From NCBI GenBank assembly GCA_963930775.1, contig OZ005692.1:6310135-6374134 (forward strand): DNA of 64,000 nucleotides. Reading direction: 5' to 3'. The notes under the pieces are model-generated. The model had not been told where the DNA came from. It ran no database searches and worked only from the letters and a program-made list of their open reading frames with translations. The position numbers and the translations under genes were made by a program. Numbering within the stretch: the stretch's first letter is position 1; each line of letters starts with the position of its first letter. Shown here one piece after another: positions 1-12,715 of the stretch. Source of the stretch: Cliona cf. orientalis (Eukaryota; Porifera; Demospongiae; Clionaida; Clionaidae).

Positions 1-764
1 ATTTCTTAGGAATAATAGTGACAATTAGAGCTCTAAGAGCATGTACCCTGCACATGCCTGAAGCTTGCACAACGCATGTCACATCTGCAGTATCTTACAA
101 CTCCAATCTATGCTGTCGACGACCTGTACCTACGCGTACACCATTGAACTATAATTACAGACAGTTAAGGCTATTCAGTCTTTAAAGTACCCAATCCATT
201 CTGTCGTTTTGTGCTCAAAAATTATGCCTTAATTCATTTTCATCATCCCTCTCACATACTCTGGATGTATAAACGTTAGCCAAGCTCGACTGGAATGACC
301 TCACTTGGCTTCCTACACAAGTCATCTGTAGCTATGAAGGTAGCTATTACCGTACAGCAGGAAGCTTTCAAGGGAGAAAACTTTTGTGGATCTATTAGAG
401 TGACTATTTCACAGAGAACTTTCATAGAATGTCAAACCTAACATAGGTGCATGGGTACAGCATGCCTAAATTTCATGGAGAAACTTTTGCAGGTGGTTCT
501 AAAACTGCGAAAATCATGCATGAATCTTTTCTCCCTGAAAAATTTTTTCTCCCTACTTTCAACTATGATCTTTTAAGTTCCACTAATTCCAGAAGTCAAA
601 GAGTATAGTCTAAGAGTGAATGATATACATAGTATGCTAGTCTAGCCTGCTAGACCCACTACACCTCTCCTATTCACTATATTCAGGGAGAGGACGACAT
701 GGCAGTTATGGCGCCTATTAGCAACTAAGACCAACTGTATGATTAATAGGTAATCACACATACT

Positions 765-935
765 GTAGTGTCCCTGATAAGCACCCAGGTACCAAATTTC
801 AAGGGGTTGACTGTTGTAGCTTCCATACAAACATACGGAATTTATGTCCTGGGTAAGCACCCATACTGGCAGAAATCACAAATTATAATATACTTATTAA
901 TAAGCGCCCATGGATGCTTACCCAGGACGCTACAG
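765..935. repeat. MITE, GTAGTGTCC terminal inverted repeat family
   Basis: The left end reads GTAGTGTCCCTGATAAGC and the right end GCTTACCCAGGACGCTAC, which are inverted copies. Internally the AAGCACCCA motif recurs. Related copies lie at about 15716-15866, 40240-40412 and 63086-63254, so this is a dispersed non-autonomous family. Confidence 0.7.
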
Positions 936-1068
936 TATTCTCATCGAATTCATCAAATAATTTTACACGCTATTAAATTTTTTTAATCATACTCAGTTTC
1001 ATGCATTTTTAAATTGCTTAGTACAATAATTCCCAATCAGACTTAAATGCATGAATACCGTATTGTCG

Positions 1069-1255
1069 GAAATATTGGCGGGAATTAAATTTGGTGGTTG
1101 AGCCCCAAATTGCTATTATAAGAATACTGGCGGATTTAAATTTGGCGGTTCGGTACGGGATTGCCATATGTATAATATGCGAGTAGGAAATTTTGGCGGA
1201 TTTTAATTTGGCAGTTGTAATATAGACTGCCAAACCGCTAGATTTAATTCCCCAC
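1069..1255. repeat. TTGGCGG/AATTTGG repeat family
   Basis: Three short copies of a TGGCGGATTTAAATTTGGCGG-like phrase alternate in this stretch, and the end reads as its inverse (GACTGCCAAACCGC). A second, more decayed member lies at about 23957-24100. Origin unknown; it is probably a decayed inverted-repeat element. Confidence 0.45.
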
Positions 1256-2315
1256 CAAATTTTCCGGCTATAATATTATGGTATATTATAATTTTATTCA
1301 CATAATATTATTATGTGAATTCGTCAAAACGGGCCTCTTGATAAAATTAATATACGATTTTCAGAAATCTATGCATTGTAATGTATGGCACTATAAAAAT
1401 TTACATGTATGCAACTGGCGCTTGACTCATTGTATAAAATGTCGCACATAATTTGTCTTGTTGTGGTACCAATATTGAATGAATATTTTAGTCTACCTAC
1501 AGGATAAGAAGTAGATGTATAAGGTACTACCTCGTAAGGTGTCAAGTAACTGTTGGTTATTATTAGCTGTTAACACACATCAGCACTGCATTAGTTGAGG
1601 GCAACTGATAATATTATAGATGTCATCTATAGTATCGCGAGTGGATTAAGAGAGTACACCACTGCCGTGTAAAGGCTAGCTCAATGATTCGAAAATAGTG
1701 TCATCATCTTCTGTGGGTTAGCCTTACCCTGATGCATAGCTATTCAAGTATCATGTTTAGTGAACATACATGTACTTGTGCTATTGTGGTTGCAGGTGTA
1801 ATAGCACAGAGCTATCCCCACCAGGGGAATGCCCTACAGTACTACTCATAGGCTTGTGGCCACACAGTTTTCAGTAGTGTACATGTGCCAGTACAGCATT
1901 TGTCTGGTATCTATATATGTACATGTGTACTACTTGCTCTGACACCACCTATCACTAATTTACAATCAGGAGTTCCATATACTTCTTAATCCAATCTTAT
2001 AGATCAGAAGAACATGAGACCATTGGTAGTTTGTTTCTTGCGATAGCCAATTGTAGATCAAAAGGTGATTAGCTCTCAGACTGACTTGTAGCTATAATCT
2101 TGTAAGAAAGAGAACAAGCATTTCAATATCTTATGGCCATAATTATATCTACATGCATAGTTCATGTCACTTGACATGCATAGATTTGGGTCCAAGTGTG
2201 CATATCATACGAAGAATAATATTATGTAAAGTGTGCATAGAATAAAAATCGAGTGCTCAAGTTTTAATTATTTTGACAATTCAGAATGAATATCTACATG
2301 TATGATGTAGTGTAG

Positions 2316-2650
2316 CAGTGGCGTAGCTATACCAGGGCATACCAGGGCCTACCAGGGTACAGGCACAGGCCAAACTGGCCTTTGGCCTGGTAAAAAAGCC
2401 AATTCACAGATCAAGTACCTCAAAGCAAAAACAAGTTGATCACGTTAATTTGTAATGAGGGTTACTTCAGTTGCATCCACTTTTTAATTCACCCATGATA
2501 GTTCTCAACATAATCCAGTTAATCATAGTAATTAACGCAGTGTTCACTCTATCACACATAATAATTATGTCAAGCATGCAGCCAGTCTGGCACATACTTC
2601 TTGTCCAGTCTTGAAAACTATCATGGGACAATTAAGTAGTAAGTGTAAGT
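2316..2650 (+). repeat. dispersed ~340-bp repeat, copy 1
   Basis: It begins CAGTGGCGTAGCTATACC, then GGCCAAACTGGCCT, and contains ACTTCTTGTCCAGTCTTG and ACTATCATGGGACAATT. A second copy in the same orientation starts at 5044. The CAGTGGCGTAGC start is typical of hAT-like non-autonomous elements (established knowledge), but I did not find clear terminal inverted repeats. Confidence 0.7.
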
Positions 2651-5043
2651 AATATTATGCTGGATCATTGGTATTGCTCAATCATGGCTGCTTGAGGCGG
2701 TTGATTATTATGTAGGTATGTAATTGATTTGTTGGTAGTTGACCTCTGTTCATCACTGACATACTTTGTGATGACCCACCCCCTTCCCAAGCCTGCAAAT
2801 TACCTATAAAAACTTTGGTTGCTAAGCAACTACCAACAAATAAAGATGTGAGAGAATTATGGAGGTATAAACCTATGTGCAACTCAGAGACGATGGTGTG
2901 ATTAAGACTTGTCTGAGAGATAGGGATATATATGTAGCACTGCACTTCTACAGTACTCACACTAGCACGACATTGTGGTAACCACTACTACAGCCACCTT
3001 TGACACCAAGCGGTTTGCTAGGGAGTGTTGTGGTTTCACACCTAATTGTGTTATCATAACATATAACTTGCCTGGGCCTGTTTTGTACACACTGGAATAA
3101 CTACATGTGCACATGTACAAGACCTTAGAACATAGTACAAAAACAAGGCAAATAAGAATTAAGATACTACTACTTCCTGTAAGCCTTGGTCTATTTTTTG
3201 TATAGCTTACCTAGCTTAGGAACTTTTGGCCCAACTGAATTAGATCCTGAGCTAAGTTATGAGTGACACTGCATGTACTGTAGCTAGCTACAGCTAGTGT
3301 GTATCCTACTTGTATACATGAATTTTTCACATGTACAAATATGCATTTAAAACCACAGTCAGGAACTTATGGAGCCATGCACCCCTAGTAATATTTTTCT
3401 GAGGCTAAATATTGTTCATAAGGGTCTGAATTTGTCAGCTATGCATCATCATAAGAGTGTACTTGCTCTTGCATGGACAGCAATTAGCTTTTCAAAAATT
3501 TTATTACATATATACAATTATAATTGCTGGGCTTTTTTAGGAAGCTGGATTAGATATATACCACTAGCTATGGGCAGTGACCCTGACCTTTTGCTCACCA
3601 TCTTGAGACTCTGCCAGGCCCTTAGCCAGTCACAGTGAAAGGTAGAGTGCATGTGTAAAATACATATATGCAGGCCATAGGATATAATATGTGTACAACC
3701 AGGAGTGTCTTTGGGAGAGGATGCAAAGAACATAGCAGTAACTGTTACAGTAGCTAACTGATTCAAGTACATACATCAAGTGCAAGGCGATGGACGTGAA
3801 CAACTATTATTAATTTTAGAAGGGCAACCAACGTACTATATTATTATAATTACATCTTTAATAATTTTATGATTACCGTAGCTAATAGGCTATTAGCATC
3901 TAAGTGACGCTGTACCATGGTCACGGTAACATTCTGACCAATTAGACTGCTCCCTAGAAGGTGGCTAAATCACTTAATTATTCACCTCATACATTACCTT
4001 ACTTGTCCGGCCTAGCTGAGGGATGATTTAGAGCTAAGTTAGTTGGCCTAAGAGATAACTCAGAGACCTACTAGTAGGCTTCTAAGTTATCCGTCATCAG
4101 GCAGTGTTGCCATGGCATAGCTATAACATCATAGTCCAAGTTGGTTACACACACCGATTGGTTCAGTCTCTATGCTTATTAAGGTTGAGTTGATAAGTTA
4201 TCCACCTCAGGCCTGTGACCCTTAGTAGTGTAAATCGCAGAGAGATCTACACTTCAGCGTGTAACCTACATGTATACTATCATCAGTCTTCACTACAGCA
4301 TTCATAATAATTATATTCAAATAAGTGTAGACTACCATAGTAACAATAGATGATTTCCAACTTCAGCGCTAGTGGAGATCATCCAGCATGGAATATTGCT
4401 ATTTTCATCCACTGACTATGCTTAGGTGCAGTTTGAGCTTAAGTGCTCTAAGGTACACACAGCTTGGCTTAATAATAATTATTATTAGCCATTATCATCT
4501 CTGTATGACAAAGTTACCGACATCGATATCTCACATTTTACACATACAATAGCTAGATAATTTCTGATTGCATGGTGCAATCAGTTGCAGAGGAGGTGGA
4601 AATACCAATACTCCACCACATAAGCACTGAATACGCTGTATAATGTACAGGCAACCTTGCATCCACCCCGTAAGTAGCATATGCATAGCTGGTCAGCTAG
4701 CTGTACCCTTTTACCAATGCACCCCCTACCCCAATTTTGATTATGCCCACCAACTATGATTAAGGATTGAGGTAGATAACCGTTTTGGTACAGTACCTTG
4801 GATTACCGTTTTAAGGGAAACGGGCAATCATTAACTTTGATGTTCCTAACGTTGCAGTTCAGTAATTCTTAATGATGTATTCGATCTTCTTTTACACATC
4901 AAACTCCTTGAAATCTTCCTTCAGTGATTATCTGGCTCTAGCTGAACAAAGTAATCCCCCAATTACCAAACCATGAATGTGAGTGCATGATTAGTGTGAT
5001 GGGGTGTTTCAGTGATGTATTCCAGTAGCAGCAAAGTGCCAGG

Positions 5044-5400
5044 CAGTGGGATAGCTACACCAGAGCCTACCAGCTAGGTACAGGCCCAGGCCAAACTGGC
5101 CTGTGCCCTGTAAAATGGCCAATTTAAGGATCAAGTGCCTCAAAGCAAAACAAGTGGATCATGTTAGCCTATAATGAGGCCGTATAATACTTCAGTATCA
5201 CACACGTTTTAATTCTCCCGTGATAGTTCTTAACATAATTCAGATAATCAACACAGTATTCGAATTCACTCCACTATATTATAATTATGTCAAGTGTGCA
5301 AGCCAATCTGGCATATTTGCACATACTTCTTGTCCAGTCTTGAAAACTATCATGGGACAATTTCTCAAGTAGTTACAGTGCAAGTAATATATTATTATGC
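5044..5400 (+). repeat. dispersed ~340-bp repeat, copy 2
   Basis: Colinear with the copy at 2316-2650: the same GGCCAAACTGGCC core, the same TTGTCCAGTCTTGAAAACTA block and the same ending around AAGTAATAT. Divergence is visible as many substitutions and small indels. Confidence 0.7.
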
Positions 5401-5546
5401 CAGTTTATTATTGATAAACTCGTATGCTTGACAATAGTGTCGAGTATAAATAGTTCATTAATCACTACGATTAACTGAGTTAGTTTGAGAACCATCACGG
5501 GAGAAGGTAGTGCATGTATGCATGCAACTTAGGCAACCCACATTAT

Positions 5547-5675
5547 GTGAAAAAATTCTTATTACATTTGCAACAGCTATAATACCTCATGGCCAAAACA
5601 AGGGAGTTATTAACCCATGCGTGTTTTGGCCATGAGGTATTATAGCTGTTGCAAATGTAATAAGAATTTTTTCAC
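5547..5675. repeat. perfect hairpin, 54-bp arms
   Basis: Left arm 5547-5600 and right arm 5622-5675 are exact reverse complements, separated by a 21-bp loop. The outer ends are GTGAAAAAATTC and GAATTTTTTCAC. Perfect arms suggest a very young foldback insertion or recent gene conversion. Confidence 0.85.
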
Positions 5676-6195
5676 TGGGTTGGGAGAGATCAAGGTCTCA
5701 ACTTCTCAAGTAACTACTGGGTCCACCAAGTGCCCTGGTAACTTTACAAGTCTAGATACGCCACTGGTGCCAGGTGGCACGTGTACACTATTAGAGCATA
5801 AAAATACCTATTACGACAAGTTGGCATGCAAAATTTGTACACAAAAGTATAGGGGTGCATTTAAATAGTGTAAATGGTGCACTTCAGGCCAAGGTGGTCC
5901 ATCTATCACGGGCATATTATTTAGATCAGCTACGGTAATCCTTCAACCCAATTAATTATTACAGAGTGACCGTACCCCAAGTACACAAATTACTTCAGTA
6001 TGGATGACCCTCTAAACTCAATTAATTCTTGGCATATTACCCCTCAGTACAATAATTGAATTTTGAGAAATCAACCCCTCAATACTTAATCAACTTCCTC
6101 CATAGGGGTGTATCCTTATTAACTGGAATAGCCCATTTGCTGCTTTTTTGCTGTTCAATACTCCAGATCAGTCATGACAATTGTCCACAGTGCTC

Positions 6196-6300
6196 TATTT
6201 TCCCTAATTGGCATGACAGTGCTCTATTTTCCAACCACAGTGCTCTATTTTCCCTAATTGGGAAAATAGAGCACTGTGGTTGGAAAATAGAGCACTGTGG
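6196..6300. repeat. inverted repeat built on GTGCTCTATTTTCC
   Basis: The phrase CAGTGCTCTATTTTCC occurs three times forward, then twice as GGAAAATAGAGCACTG, forming a long stem. No coding character. Confidence 0.75.
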
Positions 6301-6507
6301 TTTTACATGTAGTACAGTATGGCATTTAGAGTAACAGTTTTTCCTTTCATGTGTATGGCTTCCATACTACAAGTGACAATAATACCCGGTAATATTATAC
6401 AATGTCATGTATACAGGATTTTACATCAATTGTTTCTTAATTAAGTGTTCTGTGGCAATGGTGTGAGATGGTTCTATGGTATGAAGTTTTTATGGTGCGA
6501 TCAAGAT

Positions 6508-9500
6508 TCATGAGTCCTTGTAGGTTGAATAAGCATCCCTGAAAGCAGCTTTGGTCTCTTGGACAAAAGTCTCTAAACTGATCTTGTCAAATTCACTGCC
6601 AGCTGGTTTCTGGTTGAACTTATTCAGTCTAAGAACATCCATGACTAGGAGATATTGGTTTAGAGAAATGTAGCCTTTCTTATTCAGGTCTAGCATAAAG
6701 AAAACTGACTTGATATTCGACTCCTCAAACATACACGGTGGGTCCATATTATCTGGGTCTGCTTTGGCCTTCAAAAGCCGCTTGATGTACTCCCTGATGA
6801 ACGCCTTGGGGTCTTCTGGTCTTTTGATGAACATTTCTGACAATATATTGTTAAAGAGCTCGATAATTTTGTGTTCCTTTAGATACTTGACCGCTTTCTC
6901 CTCAGGTGAGATGTACATGTCCGTGCTACTGGCTGGTGTGCTGTGCTCTTGTTCATCGGCACCTTCCTTGTCCATTTCTTTTCTCATGTTTACTGATAAT
7001 AATATTTCTCTCTTTTGGTGCTTGCCATGGTTACCCTTTGAAACTGTGTTAGCGCCTGTGCATGCGTTGGAGTTTTTTTCCAAATATGATGGCGGGTGAG
7101 AGGTTACGCTCAGCAGGCTTCTCTGAAGCTTGCCCATCAGGGCCAGTGGTGTCTGGTGCGTAAAGAGGAGGTGAGGCTCGATGGCAAAACCGTACTCTGA
7201 CTGGAGGCACTGGCTGAGCTGAACGGCTTTGACAGAGTTGCAGCCATACTCCCAGATGTTGGAATCGGGCTGTAGCTGTATTCCAAGCACGTCACTCATT
7301 CTGTCAGTTATTGTGTGAAGGCTCTTGCGATGCATCGGAACAGGCGATGTTGAGCTTTTTTGGGGTTTCAGCATCATTTGGTCCCTTCTTGGTGGGTGGA
7401 CTTTCTCTTCATCTTTTGGTTTAGGTGGCGATGTGTCGGAAGCAGCACTGGCTTGGATTTCATCCACTGTTGCCACTGCCGTTGCCCTGGACCAGTGGTA
7501 CACTACTTTCAGTGTTTTGTTGAGCAGCATGTGTTTACAGAGTGTGCGTTGCCTCTTTCCCAAGGTGGTGAGTGGTAGAGTACAAGGTTGAATAAAGACA
7601 ACTGCTTCCACTTGAACTTGAAAATCAAGGCTTATGATGGATGCAATCTTCATGGCCAGTGACTGAAACTCAACTGTAGAAAAGCCCTTTGGGTATCTCA
7701 GTTCAGCAACGTATGTGATTTGCATTTTGCTCCCACCTTTCAGCTGGCGTGCTTTCAACTGACATGCAACAGTTTTACCACATCTGAGTGCATAGAAGGA
7801 AGACTCTATTCTCATTTCAATATCGTTTGGGTGGATCTTTCTGCCATTGAATATGATAAGATCATGCAGTTGGCCTGAAATAAATACTTCTCCATTCTTG
7901 ATGAAGCCAAGGTCTCCTGTCCTCAGGTATGTCAAATTGGAGAAGTTATCAAGCCTAGCTTCAAATACCTTTTGTGTCTCTTCCTTCTTCTCCCAATATC
8001 CTATCGCTTTAGACTCAGAACTGACCCAAATCTCTCCCTCCTCACCAACTGGCACCTCCTTGAGTGAGTCAGGGTCCACAACATTGACTGTGACACCTGC
8101 AGTGGGCTGTCCACAGCTGATCCTCCCATTGGCGACAGTGGGGTCCTCCTTGTCCCACACTCCACACAGGTACATTGTGTGCTCTGCCAGCTCATATCCT
8201 GCATGTACAGTGTTCCTCTTTAAACCATATGGAGCCAGTGCAGATTCAAATCTCTGGATTGTCTCGGCATAGGCTGGCTCGGAGCCATTGACCAAGTAGT
8301 GGGCAGAGCTGAGATCCAGATTATCAGGAAATCCTTTCTTGAGGACCAACTCGAATGCATAGTTTGGAGCTTTTGCGTGTGTCCCCTTGTACATAGAGAA
8401 TACCTTCAGCCACAGTCCTGGGTTCTCTATGAATGTTGAAGGGGACATGAAGTAGCCAGTTCCTCCATGGTAGAGAGGTTGGAGGTAGCTGCAGATGAGA
8501 CCCATGTCGTGGAAATGAGGCAAGAAGCTGATTTCGACCATTGAACTATCGGTTTTCATGATCTTCTTCATCATTTCAAGGTTGTGAAGCAAAGAATTGT
8601 AACTCGGCATTACACCTTTTGGAGTACCTGACATGGTGTGTGTGTATGTGCGTATAATAATAATTGTGTGATCAAATTCCATACAAGACATTAATAAGGC
8701 TACGGGATAGTATTCCGCCCACACACTGAAATTATCACACACACCCATACAAGTGCAATACGTTTTATGCATGCGACCAATAAAGATTGTACCATGTTGG
8801 ACCGGAGATGGTCAAAAATAGTTGAACCGTGCATAAATCTTAGAGCCAAGAAAATTTTGCTGTGAGTTTCTTATCATAGCACTACTATTAGTCTAAGAGC
8901 AGTGCTCCACGTAGCGTCTTTTCCTGAAAAACTGTAGTTCTGTCTCGTGGTACAAGCTTTTGTACCTATTAGTTACCACTTTTTGAGCTACTCAAAGCTG
9001 TCCAACGTTTGCTTGCCTTTCAGCTAATCCACCGAATGAAAAACGCTCCATGCTGTGGCCCTGCACCATTGTGAAACCTATCGTTTTGATAGCGATGGTA
9101 TTTAGTAGCTCTATATATGCCTTTAGTTGGTATAAATAGATTTGGTTTTTGTCACGAATATTGAATTTCTTACCCAACCAAGAACCTCAACAATCCTAAC
9201 CTTAATGTACACAATCATCGTCGTCTGTTGTGTGTAGAGCGATAGTATGATCTTCTGTGTGTGTGAGTGTGTGTGTGTGTGCATTCTTGCATCTGCTTAT
9301 AATATTATAATTGAAAATTGGATATCCCCTGTCCAGAGTCCCAGCATAAAGGTCAAGCTTTGTTGTCCCCAGCTAGGGTGAATATGATATTATAGAAGAG
9401 GGCATATTGCAAAATATGTCCTACTAGTGGTAAGAACTTTGTACGGTGGCCGAGAAGGCTTTGTGTAGTTAAGTTATTTCTGTAGTCGTATTGATCACGT

Positions 9501-10838
9501 AAGTTTGTATATCCATTTGTATTTAGCTATAATATTATGCAGTATAGGTGCCCTCGCCTTATAGCTAGAATTTGATTGCACCTACTTATTGACAAATGTA
9601 TTTGCAAGCCCATGCATCTACCTACCTGTGGAGTCCGATGTGTACTGCAGAAATGGGACGTGTTCGGGCTTAGCCATGTCCAGCTCAATATCACTGTTAC
9701 TGTATCCCTCTCCCACACCCAGCTGGTCTGTGAAGATTTCACTGTTGCTGCCTCCCTCTTTAGCTCCCAGCTGGTCTGTGAAGATCTCAGTGGCTACTTC
9801 ACAGTGCCATGGCACAGTACTCTTTTTGATCAGCTTGATGATGCTTTTGTCGTTGGCAAATTGCTTGCTGGTAAGCACAAAGGTAGCCCCACAGTCGTGG
9901 ATGATGCGTAAGAGGGTCTCTGAGGTGTAGGCATTCTGGTTCGGGTTGGGAGGGCTCACAGGCACTGCAATAATGTCAAGAATGCAAAGCATAGAATTGA
10001 CTTGTATTAATTTTTTATAGGCGTAATGTGTGTATATGAATGGGCAGTGTGTGTAGATGTATTGCACACACAATTTTGTACCTACATTGCGATCTTAATT
10101 GCTTCCAGACATGATGACCCTGGATGACTCTTTTGTCACAAGCCCTGGTCAGACTCCACTAGATACTGGCTACTCCCTCTAACTTGAATAGGGCAATGAT
10201 GCTTAATTAGGAACAATTAAAGGCTCAGTTACAGACATAGGTCATGCTTTGAGGTTGCAAGGCTGAAAGTTCCACACACAGATACAGGATTTTATGCTTT
10301 CCTGAAATTTTTTGGCGCGTGTGTGCATTCCTCTGGATCAACTATTTGTTGAGTGAATATACAGAAAATTGTTCTCGCACGACTGTGAGCAGATCTGAGC
10401 TACACAATGTGCATACTTACTAGTTAAGCATTATGAAATATGTATACATGCATGCAATAATTACCAATTTCGCATGCACTGACTCTCACCAGCTATGATC
10501 CCAGCTCTGAGGCAGGCCAGAAATGTGAGTAGAAACTCGAGTCCTGGAGGGTAGCACAGCACTGCCCTCTTCCTCATCTCCATCACAGCTGCACTGCTGC
10601 CACTGTGGCTGACTGCCTTCTCCTTTCTCTGAGAATGGACTAGTTCCAACAGTCCACGTGCCAGCTCTCTGCTGCGATACTCCACCTCTTCATAGGTGTA
10701 CTTCTCTGTGACTTTGCAGTTCATGTTGAGCCAGTGCAGAGCAGGCTTGGCTGAGTATTGCTCACAGTTCCTAAGGATGATATGGAGGGCTGTTCGTTCT
10801 TGCTGCTGCTGCTGCTGGGAGTGTTCTCCTGTGTCCAT
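6508..10838 (-). CDS. fatty-acyl-AMP ligase / acyl carrier / RIIa-EF-hand fusion protein
   Basis: Three exons on the minus strand: 10838-10490, 9964-9626 and 8627-6508 (349+339+2120 = 2808 nt, 935 aa). Donors GTGAGA and GTAGGT and both CAG acceptors restore the adenylation core LQYTSDSTG-TPKGV across intron 2. Residues 1-600 are an ANL-superfamily adenylating domain of fatty-acyl-AMP ligase type: YELAEHTM (A5), LRTGDLGF (A7) and TLGKRQR with the catalytic-type Lys587 (A10). Residues about 665-735 are a phosphopantetheine carrier domain with attachment Ser694 in YGCNSVKAV. After a charged linker, residues 805-851 match the RIIa/Dpy-30-like dimerisation helix pair of EFCAB10, then comes an EF-hand-like loop at 876-887 (D-x-N-x-x-G, position 12 Gln rather than Glu). 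Expected chemistry: ATP-dependent acyl-AMP formation and loading onto its own carrier. Oddities: the first Gly of the TSGSTG loop is Asp, exon 2 carries a duplicated segment, and the last exon is 2.1 kb in an intron-dense locus. The partner that would use the acyl group is unknown. Confidence 0.85.
9693..9801 (-). repeat. in-frame tandem duplication within exon 2 of the acyl-AMP ligase gene
   Basis: EIFTDQLG followed by a glycine/serine-rich stretch ending SNS occurs twice in a row (unit about 51 nt). It lies between the A2-like segment (IIHDCGATFVLTS) and the ATP-loop segment (LQYTSDSTG). The frame is kept. Confidence 0.75.
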
Positions 10839-11053
10839 TTTTCACTAGTCACTCTTAGCTTATTTAGCTAGTGGGGATTATCCAAGATCATATACACCTT
10901 GCTTGATACAAGTGCCAACTGTGTATATTTGAGAAATTTTTTGACTGAATTTAATATTATACTACCGGTATACTTAGCAGGTATACATGTGTATTTTTCT
11001 GCGATTTTTTAATGCGGAAATGGTACAGGGTCGACATATCGTAGTGCGCTAGC

Positions 11054-11100
11054 TAGTCTCGCGAGCCACCCTGCTATATAGGGGCTGGCTCGCGAGACTA
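11054..11100. mobile_element. MITE, TAGTCTCG family, short hairpin copy
   Basis: Ends TAGTCTCGCGAGCC and GGCTCGCGAGACTA form a hairpin. Flanks TGCGCTAGC and AGCGCTAAC match at 7 of 9 positions, consistent with an old 9-bp target duplication as seen at the younger copies. Confidence 0.7.
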
Positions 11101-12715
11101 AGCGCTAACGTATACAGGTCAACCCGCATATCGGTATACCCATTTCTAGTAGGCATGTCAGAATCACAAAAAATTGCCTATAAAAAACCTGCACACATTT
11201 AAATATTATGAAGTTTCAGGGATCATAACTACTCACTACAATGTGCTACGAACACCAAATTTGCACCACAGGCTTCAGCAAAGATAGCACTACACTGCAG
11301 TATCCAACGTGTTGGGTTGTAACCACTTCCGGCATTGCAGGGCTTCAGGAAAACTCCATAAAATACCACATACTCAACTACTGTGGCACACAAATATTGC
11401 TAATGGATAACTTCAACTTGCTCCATGCTGCTCACTTTTCCAGGGCATTTTATGCTTCTAGGGGTACTTTAAGGTGCTGATTTCAAATTTTTTAGTAGTT
11501 TCAACCATTTTTGAAGTGTTCGGTTGAAAAGAGCTCAATCAGCATTTTACTTCGTGTAAAATAGCATGTGTACATATGAGAAAATGCGTTGAAAATATGA
11601 AAAATGAAATTTTTGGCTCAAACTACCCCTAGCTAGACTATTTCTGCCAAAAAATATGCTACATAGAAAGTTCACGCACTTTAAACTCTTTATTGCTTCT
11701 AAGGAACTCGGGCTTGTCTTATACTTTAAGAATAGATTCCACTTCAGAAAACAAAATTAATATGTGCATAATGTGCATGTACATGTGTGAACATGTGTGT
11801 GTACCACTGTGAGAGTTTATGTATGTGTTTGAACGGACGTCTAAACTAGAAATTTCAAAAAATCATGCATGAAGTCAGCTTCTGGAATTCTGAGGCAGTG
11901 AAGTATTAGCTACAATAGCAATCAACCGGTATGCACACCAAATTTTTTTTATTCATTAATGCATGTTAAATTCATTAGTAGAATAAGCAGAGAGGTACTT
12001 ACATGCTATATTTTAAGTTTGGAGTCAATCAGTAGTGTAATTTTTGAGTTATAGGCCTCTAAAGCAATCAATATGTTACGTGCCATACCCCTATTGGAAT
12101 AGTACACACAAGCCTGGCAGAAAAATTATGATGTTTAGAAATATTAAAACAGCCGTATCTCCGCAACCACTCAATGAAATTTTACGGAACAAAGACTGAA
12201 TTGTATCTTGAAGCCTCCTTTATTATTATATGTAGCAAAGAAAGTGTAAGGGATAATCTAAAATTTTGATGTAATATGCCTATTTCTAGTCCGTTGCCAT
12301 GCTCTTGCTTATGTCAGATACAATAATTATAATAATATATTATAGTGATAATACAGCTTATACTGTATACAGCCTTGTGAGTGGGTTAAATGCTTTGATG
12401 TTCTCATTAGCACACGTACACAGCCCCGAATAATTATGCACACATGTACATATACATTCAGTGTAAATTTAATAGGTCACTTTTAAATTCATCAGTCTAG
12501 AACAACAATAATAATTATTATTAAAAGTGGAGGTGTATAGTGACTTTGATTTACACTTTAATACATCTGGTTAATTTGTGCAACTAGCTATAGGTGTTGT
12601 TATTCTAAAATGTAATTATTAGTAGTGTGTTAATGTGTTTAGTTATTTTCGTGATGTAACTTTGATTGATTTTTGCCTAGATTAACAGGTTAAAGTATCT
12701 TGCTATGAATAAACT

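Larger units (their letters stand above)
1..6507. other. gene-free, repeat-rich intergenic region
   Basis: I find no reading frame here with convincing protein character or joinable exons. The open frames are short, biased by AT-rich sequence, and several lie inside inverted repeats. The region holds a GTAGTGTCC-type inverted-repeat element, a TTGGCGG-rich repeat, two direct copies of a roughly 340-bp repeat, a perfect 54-bp-arm hairpin and a hairpin built on GTGCTCTATTTTCC, each listed separately. Single-exon RNA genes could be missed by eye. Confidence 0.6.

Noticed and set aside
9576..9930. Plus-strand frames across exon 2 of the acyl-AMP ligase gene
   Set aside because: Antisense shadows of a coding exon whose minus-strand frame carries the conserved enzyme motifs.
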